Below, one piece after another: positions 58,927 to 64,000 of a stretch of 64,000 nucleotides of DNA (the first letter of the stretch is position 1; every line of letters begins with the position of its first letter). Source of the stretch: Roseivirga sp. (lineage in GTDB: Bacteria > Bacteroidota > Bacteroidia > Cytophagales > Cyclobacteriaceae). The stretch lies in contig JAJCYM010000048.1 in NCBI GenBank assembly GCA_029262895.1, positions 100,415 to 164,414 of the forward strand, in the 5' to 3' direction. Below the pieces are notes generated by a model. It worked only from the letters and a program-made list of their open reading frames with translations, ran no database searches and had not been told where the DNA came from. The translations under genes were made by a program, and so were the position numbers.

Positions 58927-59957
58927 GCGAAATTGTGATCGATAGGATAACATCATCTTTGCCAGATTTTTTGGCAAAGCAAGAGTTCTCGAAGATCGCA
59001 GTATTGGTCGATGAGCACACAAAAGAGCTATGCCTTCCTCTTATTTCAGAACATCTGCCCCCTCACAGTCTTATTGAAATTCCCAGTGGGGAAGTCAATA
59101 AGACCTTGGATACCTGCCAATCGATTTGGTCTGAACTGACCAATCAAGGTGTTGATAGAAAGGGACTACTTATCAATCTTGGAGGTGGAGTAATTGGCGA
59201 TATGGGTGGTTTCTGTGCAGCTACCTATAAAAGAGGAATCGCCTTTATCAATATTCCTACTACGCTACTTGCTGCCGTTGACGCAAGTGCCGGGGGGAAA
59301 CTTGGCATCGATTTCAATGGATTTAAGAATCATATTGGTTTGTTTCAAGAACCTGCGGCCGTCTTGATCGACCCGCTATTTTTACAAACCCTTCCTGAAA
59401 GGGAATTACGTTCCGGCTTCTCGGAAGTAATAAAACATGGTTTGATTGCTGACAAGGACTACTTCCATCAGGTAACTGCCGAACAGCTAAATCAAAGTAA
59501 TTGGAATGCGGTAATTGCACACTCTGTGCATATCAAGAATGAGGTGGTGAAAAATGATCCCAGGGAATCAGGCCTTAGAAAAATTCTCAACTTTGGCCAT
59601 ACCATCGGCCATGGTATTGAAACTCATTTTCTTGGAACCGATAAGCACTTGCTGCATGGCGAAGCCATTGCGATAGGGATGATCTGCGAAGGTTTCCTTT
59701 CAAAAAAGCTTTGCGGCCTCTCAGAGGATGAATTGAATGAACTGGTTTCCATTATAAAAGGAATCTATGGCAAAGTAGAAATTGCCAAAAGTGATTTTGT
59801 GCCGATCATTAAGAACATGTACCAAGACAAAAAGAGCACTAATGGCCTACTGAATCATTCGTTGCTCAAATCTATTGGTGAGGCTACCTATGATATTGCC
59901 GTTGACGAGAAAGATGTACTGGACGCGCTCTTTTACTACAATCAATTACCAGATTGA
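58923..59957 (+). CDS. aroB: 3-dehydroquinate synthase
   Basis: 344 aa. Converts DAHP to 3-dehydroquinate, NAD+ and metal dependent. NAD-binding INLGGGVIGDMGGFCAATYKRGIAFINIPTTLLAAVDASAGGKLGIDF, catalytic lysines and the metal-binding Glu/His sets in SEVIKHGLIADKDYF, RKILNFGHTIGHGIE and HGEAIAIGM. The length is slightly short of E. coli (362) but all motifs are present. Starts with ATG 58923 overlapping the previous stop (ATGA); the end overlaps aroA by one base. Confidence 0.97.
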   Translation: MSEIVIDRITSSLPDFLAKQEFSKIAVLVDEHTKELCLPLISEHLPPHSLIEIPSGEVNKTLDTCQSIWSELTNQGVDRKGLLINLGGGVIGDMGGFCAATYKRGIAFINIPTTLLAAVDASAGGKLGIDFNGFKNHIGLFQEPAAVLIDPLFLQTLPERELRSGFSEVIKHGLIADKDYFHQVTAEQLNQSNWNAVIAHSVHIKNEVVKNDPRESGLRKILNFGHTIGHGIETHFLGTDKHLLHGEAIAIGMICEGFLSKKLCGLSEDELNELVSIIKGIYGKVEIAKSDFVPIIKNMYQDKKSTNGLLNHSLLKSIGEATYDIAVDEKDVLDALFYYNQLPD

Positions 59958-61177
59958 TGGAAACCATTCACCTAAAACACTGCCCGGAACTTAAGGAAAT
60001 TAACGTACAGCTGCCCGCCTCAAAAAGCGAGAGCAATCGGGCATTAATCATCAATGCTCTGTGTGGCAATCAAGGTGAGGTATACAACCTCTCAGCAGCG
60101 CGAGACACACAGACCATGATGAATCTGCTCCAAAGCAGTGAAGAGGTATTGGATGTATTGGATGCTGGCACAACCATGCGCTTTCTGACAGCCTATATGG
60201 CCATCGGTTCAGAAACCAAAGTGCTCACCGGAACCAGTAGGATGCAAGAGCGGCCGATTGGCATATTGGTAGATGCCCTTAAAAAACTTGGAGCCGAAAT
60301 TAGCTATGAGCAAAAAAATGGGTTTCCTCCTTTGAGAATCGAGGCGTTCAAACGGCAACAGGCTAACGGCTTGTCTGTGCGCGGAGATCAAAGTAGCCAG
60401 TTCATTTCAGCACTGCTGATGATTGCCCCCGCTTTGCCTGAAGGTTTAGAACTAAAGTTGGAAGGACACATAGCCAGCAAACCATATATTCAAATGACAC
60501 TGGATGTAATGACCGCCTTTGGCGTTCATTATGACTGGACGGGCGATCTTATTAGTGTTTCCCACCAACCTTATAAACCAACGACCTACCACGTGGAGTC
60601 TGACTGGTCAGGTGCCAGTTATTGGTATGGACTGGTGGCTTTATCCTCGAAAGCTAAAATTAAATTACTCGGTCTTCGTCAGGATTCGTTGCAAGGAGAT
60701 ATCACTATTGTGAATATCATGAACCAGTTGGGTGTGATGAGCACTTTTGAAGATGATGGCGTACTCCTTCAAAAAATTCCGGACAGCGATAGTGTTGAAT
60801 TTGATTTCAGCAATTGCCCGGACCTTGCCCAGACCGTTGCCGTTGTCTGTGCGGCAAAACACATCCGTTGCAAAATGACTGGTCTGGAAAGCCTGAAAAT
60901 TAAGGAAACGGATAGGATCAAGGCACTGAAGAAGGAATTAAAAAAGCTGAAAGCAAAGTTTAGGGAGATTGAAGAAGGGGTTTGGGAAGTAAAGTCCAAA
61001 TATGAGCCAGGTGAATCCGAATTGTGCATCGAAACTTATGACGATCATCGCATGGCTATGGCCTTCGCTCCACTGGTTGCTCTGCAAGATATCAGCGTAG
61101 AAAACCCGGAAGTTGTGAATAAGTCTTATCCAGGGTTTTGGAGTGACCTGCAACAATCAGGGATAAAAACAAGGTAG
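59957..61177 (+). CDS. aroA: EPSP synthase (3-phosphoshikimate 1-carboxyvinyltransferase)
   Basis: 406 aa from ATG 59957 (METIHLKHCPELKEINVQLPASKSESNRALIINAL); a TTG at 59954 in the same frame is an alternative. Features: PASKSESNRALI, LDAGTTMRFLTAYMAIGSE, TGTSRMQERPIGILVDALKKLGA, GDQSSQFISALLMIAP, ESDWSGASYWYGLVAL, TDRIKALKKELKKL and DDHRMAMAFAPLVAL. The glycine of the TGTSRMQERPI loop and the LDAGTTMRF segment are intact. The last gene of the attenuator-controlled unit; no clear terminator was found in the 85 bp after it. Confidence 0.96.
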   Translation: METIHLKHCPELKEINVQLPASKSESNRALIINALCGNQGEVYNLSAARDTQTMMNLLQSSEEVLDVLDAGTTMRFLTAYMAIGSETKVLTGTSRMQERPIGILVDALKKLGAEISYEQKNGFPPLRIEAFKRQQANGLSVRGDQSSQFISALLMIAPALPEGLELKLEGHIASKPYIQMTLDVMTAFGVHYDWTGDLISVSHQPYKPTTYHVESDWSGASYWYGLVALSSKAKIKLLGLRQDSLQGDITIVNIMNQLGVMSTFEDDGVLLQKIPDSDSVEFDFSNCPDLAQTVAVVCAAKHIRCKMTGLESLKIKETDRIKALKKELKKLKAKFREIEEGVWEVKSKYEPGESELCIETYDDHRMAMAFAPLVALQDISVENPEVVNKSYPGFWSDLQQSGIKTR

Positions 61178-61262
61178 GCGTCAGATGGACAATTTTGTCA
61201 CACTTTAACAGTCATTCCCAAAATTAGGTAGTGCTGGTCATGTAATATCAACGCATGCTACA

Positions 61263-61817
61263 TCAAACAGTATCAAATAAAATTTGAATTTTTTCGATTT
61301 TGTTCCTTCTGCTCATCAATGAAATATTGAGTTTAACGCCTTTATAAAATACCCCCTTCGAAGAGTAGATGGCAGCTTTCAATTCTCGCGTTTCCTTATC
61401 AATCAATTTCTTGACAGAACTTCGAGGGACTATATCCTGGACTCTGGCTTTGTCATTAAGATGAACCGTTCCAATTTTAATTGAACTCGACTCCTTGGGG
61501 TAAAGCGTAATACTGCTAATTTGAACATAGCCATTTTGATTAACATACTCCAATTGGATGTTAGAGTAGGTATAGGCCCAAGATTCATAGGCAATATGAT
61601 CCCTGTAATTTACACGCAGGGGTTCCCCAAGAGATTCAAGAGACTTAAAATCCTTACCTGGTCTATATAAATTCCTCAATTTTAGTTGATCATTCACCGC
61701 GATGTTTCCCAAATCATCATAATTCATGCGAAGTTCATCTTGAACGAACTTCAGTTGTTGTGCCTGTACACAAGACATAAGCAAAATTCCAAGCAGTAGT
61801 AGTATTGTCTTCTCCAT
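61263..61817 (-). CDS. Exported protein of unknown function
   Basis: 184 aa from ATG 61817 (EKTILLLLGILLMSCVQAQ); the in-frame ATG at 61826 adds three residues. The N-terminus could be a type I signal (cleavage after QAQ) or a lipobox (LMSC); both fit. The mature protein has a beta-rich pattern: LRNLYRPGKDFKSLESLGEPLRVNYRDHIAYESWAYTYSN, YVQISSITLYPKESSSIKIG, VKLNISLMSRRNKIEKIQILFD. No family recognised. It converges on aroA 85 bp away and is divergent from the ABC exporter. Confidence 0.75.
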   Translation of the reverse strand: MEKTILLLLGILLMSCVQAQQLKFVQDELRMNYDDLGNIAVNDQLKLRNLYRPGKDFKSLESLGEPLRVNYRDHIAYESWAYTYSNIQLEYVNQNGYVQISSITLYPKESSSIKIGTVHLNDKARVQDIVPRSSVKKLIDKETRELKAAIYSSKGVFYKGVKLNISLMSRRNKIEKIQILFDTV

Positions 61818-61955
61818 TTTAATCACAAGTTACATCCCAATTGGGATTTTCTTGGTGCATGAAATAGATTAGGGTCGATAACCAAAATATCTTCGTCAAT
61901 TGTTGAATCATTGCTTTGACTATTTGGTTAGTTTCGTTGCGGAAACATTTTCATC

Positions 61956-63710
61956 ATGGCAGAAAAAGACAAAAAGAAAAACAACATCACGTTTGCCCAG
62001 GTTTTTAAAACAATTATGCTTCCCAGGAAGTACTTACTGCTTTTTGGGCTGTTTCTCATTCTCCTTCGCAGTGCCTCAAACTTTGTGGTTCCCAGAGCAT
62101 TAAAATTCCTTATTGATGATGTAATTCCAAATAAGGACGAGACATTATTATGGCAAATCGTGCTGGCCTCTGTAGGTGCTATCATTGTTCAGGCCAGTAC
62201 TTCATTTGTATTAACCAGGCTGTTAAGTGTTCAAGCACAGCACCTTATTGCCGAATTGCGTGTCCAGGTCCAAAAGAAAATCCTTTCTCTCCCCATCAAT
62301 TATTTTGACAATAATAAGTCAGGCGCATTAGTATCCAGAATTATGACTGATGTGGAGGGTGTAAGAAATATTGTGGGCACCGGTTTGGTTCAATTGGTTG
62401 GAGGGTCATTAACTGCTATAGGTGTGATTGTCTTTTTGATTAATCTCAACTGGCAACTCACTGTCTTTACTTTGATCCCAATTGGAGTGTTCGGTTTTAT
62501 CGCCATGAAGGCCTTTGGCTATCTTCGGCCAATTTTCCGCAAACGTGGTCAAATCAATGCAGAGGTGACAGGACGACTTACTGAAACGCTTAATGGCGTA
62601 AGGGTAATTAAGGGTTTTGGGGCAGAGCAGCAGGAGATCAAGACTTTCGAAAATGGGGTAAACGAACTTTACCAAAATGTAAAGAAAACATTGACAGCCT
62701 CTGCTCTTGTGACAAGCTCAGCAACCTTTCTTCTGGCCGGAGTCGCAGCAGTCGGAATTATGGGTATTGGTGGCTACAAGGCGATTAACGGTGAAATGAC
62801 AGCTGGAGATTTAATGTTCTTTATGACATTGCTGGCCGTGGTAGTTGCTCCCATAGTACAGATGTCAAATATAGGAAGCCAACTCACCGAAGCCTTTGCC
62901 GGGTTGGACCGGACTGAGGAAATCATGAACATGACACCTGAAGATGAAGACGAAAACAGGGTGAACACACTTGGAAAGATTGTAGGAGATGTAAAATTTG
63001 ACAACGTTTCTTTTGCTTATGAAGAGAACAAAGAAGTTCTGAATAATATCTCCTTTGAAGCACCGTCAGGCTCAGTCACTGCGCTGGTAGGAACATCAGG
63101 TTCTGGTAAATCAACTATAGCTGGATTGGCTGCTTCATTTCTTCAGGCAGATTCTGGTATGATCACTGTGGATGGTGTTGATCTGGCCTCTGCCAAATTG
63201 CATTCTTTCAGGCGTCAACTTGGTGTAGTCTTACAGGATGACTTTCTATTTGAAGGTACGATTCGAGAAAATATTCTATTTCCAAGGCCTGATTCTTCAG
63301 AAGAGCAACTCGATGCGGCTGTGAAAGCCGCGCATGTCAATGAATTCACAGATAGGTTTGAAGAGGGACTTGAAACCATCATTGGTGAACGAGGAGTTAA
63401 GCTTTCTGGTGGACAGCGGCAACGCATCGCCATAGCACGGGCGGTATTAGCAGACCCTAGAATTTTAATCCTTGACGAAGCCACTTCGAATCTGGATACT
63501 GAAAGTGAAACCTATATTCAAAGAAGTTTGGCTGAACTGATGAAAGGCCGGACCACCTTTGTAATTGCGCACAGGCTTAGTACCATAAGGCAGGCCAATC
63601 AAATTCTAGTAATTGAAAATGGCCAGATAGAAGAGCGCGGTACCCATGATGAACTGATAGAAAAGCAAGGCCGCTATTACCAATTGTATACCTACCAGGC
63701 GAGAATCTAA
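61956..63710 (+). CDS. ABC exporter half-transporter (MsbA/LmrA-like)
   Basis: 584 aa. Transmembrane domain of six helices (residues about 28-320) with the typical loop SLPINYFDNNKSGALVSRIMTDVEGVRNIV, fused to a nucleotide-binding domain: VKFDNVSFAYEENKEVLNNISFEAPSGSVTALVGTSGSGKSTIAGL (Walker A), [33 protein letters not shown], and the switch His in VIAHRLST. Works as a homodimer. Substrate unknown (lipid, drug or peptide). The start is ATG 61956, whose product begins AEKDKKKNNITFAQVF. It is followed by the AGATGTC tandem repeat. Confidence 0.95.
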   Translation: MAEKDKKKNNITFAQVFKTIMLPRKYLLLFGLFLILLRSASNFVVPRALKFLIDDVIPNKDETLLWQIVLASVGAIIVQASTSFVLTRLLSVQAQHLIAELRVQVQKKILSLPINYFDNNKSGALVSRIMTDVEGVRNIVGTGLVQLVGGSLTAIGVIVFLINLNWQLTVFTLIPIGVFGFIAMKAFGYLRPIFRKRGQINAEVTGRLTETLNGVRVIKGFGAEQQEIKTFENGVNELYQNVKKTLTASALVTSSATFLLAGVAAVGIMGIGGYKAINGEMTAGDLMFFMTLLAVVVAPIVQMSNIGSQLTEAFAGLDRTEEIMNMTPEDEDENRVNTLGKIVGDVKFDNVSFAYEENKEVLNNISFEAPSGSVTALVGTSGSGKSTIAGLAASFLQADSGMITVDGVDLASAKLHSFRRQLGVVLQDDFLFEGTIRENILFPRPDSSEEQLDAAVKAAHVNEFTDRFEEGLETIIGERGVKLSGGQRQRIAIARAVLADPRILILDEATSNLDTESETYIQRSLAELMKGRTTFVIAHRLSTIRQANQILVIENGQIEERGTHDELIEKQGRYYQLYTYQARI

Positions 63711-63728
63711 AACAACCAGACCTTAAAC

Positions 63729-63805
63729 AGATGTCAGATGTCAGATGTCAGATGTCAGATGTCAGATGTCAGATGTCAGATGTCAGATGTCAGATGTCAG
63801 ATGTC
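63729..63805 (+). repeat. Eleven perfect copies of the 7-bp unit AGATGTC
   Basis: Head-to-tail heptanucleotide array from 63729 to 63805, 77 bp, every unit identical. It begins 19 bp after the ABC exporter stop and lies in a non-coding gap, so copy-number change would not shift a reading frame here. It could change the spacing of the downstream region or the 3' end of the exporter transcript. Confidence 0.97.
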
Positions 63806-64000
63806 AGAATTTATGGATTAGGAATCAGATGGTCTGTGCTTTAGGCATAATCCTTAACACCCCACCATGTCACTAACCCTCTGAGCATGTGGTCTATCAT
63901 AATTTAATTGAGGCTTAAGAATCAGCACCTATTTTTAACCCGGATAATACAATAGACTTTCTATTACGGACGTAACTCACTTCGAATCAGACGCTTTGCT
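63806..64000. other. Non-coding window end
   Basis: 195 bp to the window edge with no open frame of useful length on either strand and no recognised RNA, promoter or repeat. It is probably upstream or downstream flank of a gene lying beyond the window. Confidence 0.5.

Noticed and set aside
1..64000. CRISPR array, tRNA or rRNA genes, prophage
   Set aside because: No spaced direct repeats, no cloverleaf or rRNA-like sequence noticed, no phage structural genes. tRNAscan or Infernal would be decisive.

Overview
The window looks like a chromosomal segment of a free-living Bacteroidota, most likely order Cytophagales (Roseivirga/Fulvivirga/Marivirga-like). This is inferred from gene content and signals, not from any database search. 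Supporting signs are a FecI-type sigma factor/FecR/TonB-dependent receptor set, fused DAHP synthase-chorismate mutase genes, several lipoproteins with Bacteroidota-style signal peptides, many large FtsX-like permeases, promoters of the TTTG-N18-20-TAnnTTTG type, and few Shine-Dalgarno sequences. I see no rRNA, tRNA, CRISPR array, prophage or complete insertion sequence. The gene layout is ordinary chromosome, with short repeats in a few intergenic gaps.

Layout. 0-9 kb: a lipoprotein cut by the window edge, a methyltransferase with a duplicated N-terminal domain, an acyltransferase coupled to a TPR membrane protein, an orphan LolD/MacB-type ATPase, a cobalamin adenosyltransferase, and ilvE. 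9-22 kb: prfB with an intact +1 programmed frameshift, MFS and YhhN membrane proteins, an intergenic region packed with repeats, a NUDIX-MATE-GIN domain run, rnhB, an ABC permease, gcvT-comB, and dtd-mazG. 23-29.6 kb: an ECF sigma/FecR/TonB receptor/YHYH/PEBP cluster that carries two copies of a matching candidate ECF promoter and ends at a strong terminator. 29.6-48 kb: housekeeping and stress genes, mostly on the minus strand (thioredoxin-like, HesB-like, ATP-grasp, AraC, helicase, ChaN, FolB, DivIVA, WD40, PPTase, arylsulfotransferase, SirB1-like, carboxyltransferase). 48-56 kb: envelope genes (MlaD, amidase, LptD), lysS and proline dehydrogenase. 56-61 kb: a shikimate/aromatic cluster. 62-64 kb: an ABC exporter and a heptanucleotide tandem repeat.

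The most notable finding is in the aromatic cluster. Between a prephenate dehydratase-like gene and the second DAHP synthase-chorismate mutase gene lies what looks like a complete ribosome-mediated attenuator. It has a promoter, a 25-codon leader peptide containing F-Y-F-F-F-Y-F-S-W, three mutually exclusive helices, and a terminator with a T run, all just ahead of DAHPS-CM, aroB and aroA. All three aromatic amino acids are represented in the control codons, as would be expected for control of the common pathway. Two other points stand out. One is the candidate autoregulated ECF regulon around a His-rich YHYH protein. The other is a 157-bp MITE-like element present twice with identical length, matching termini and 3-bp target duplications.
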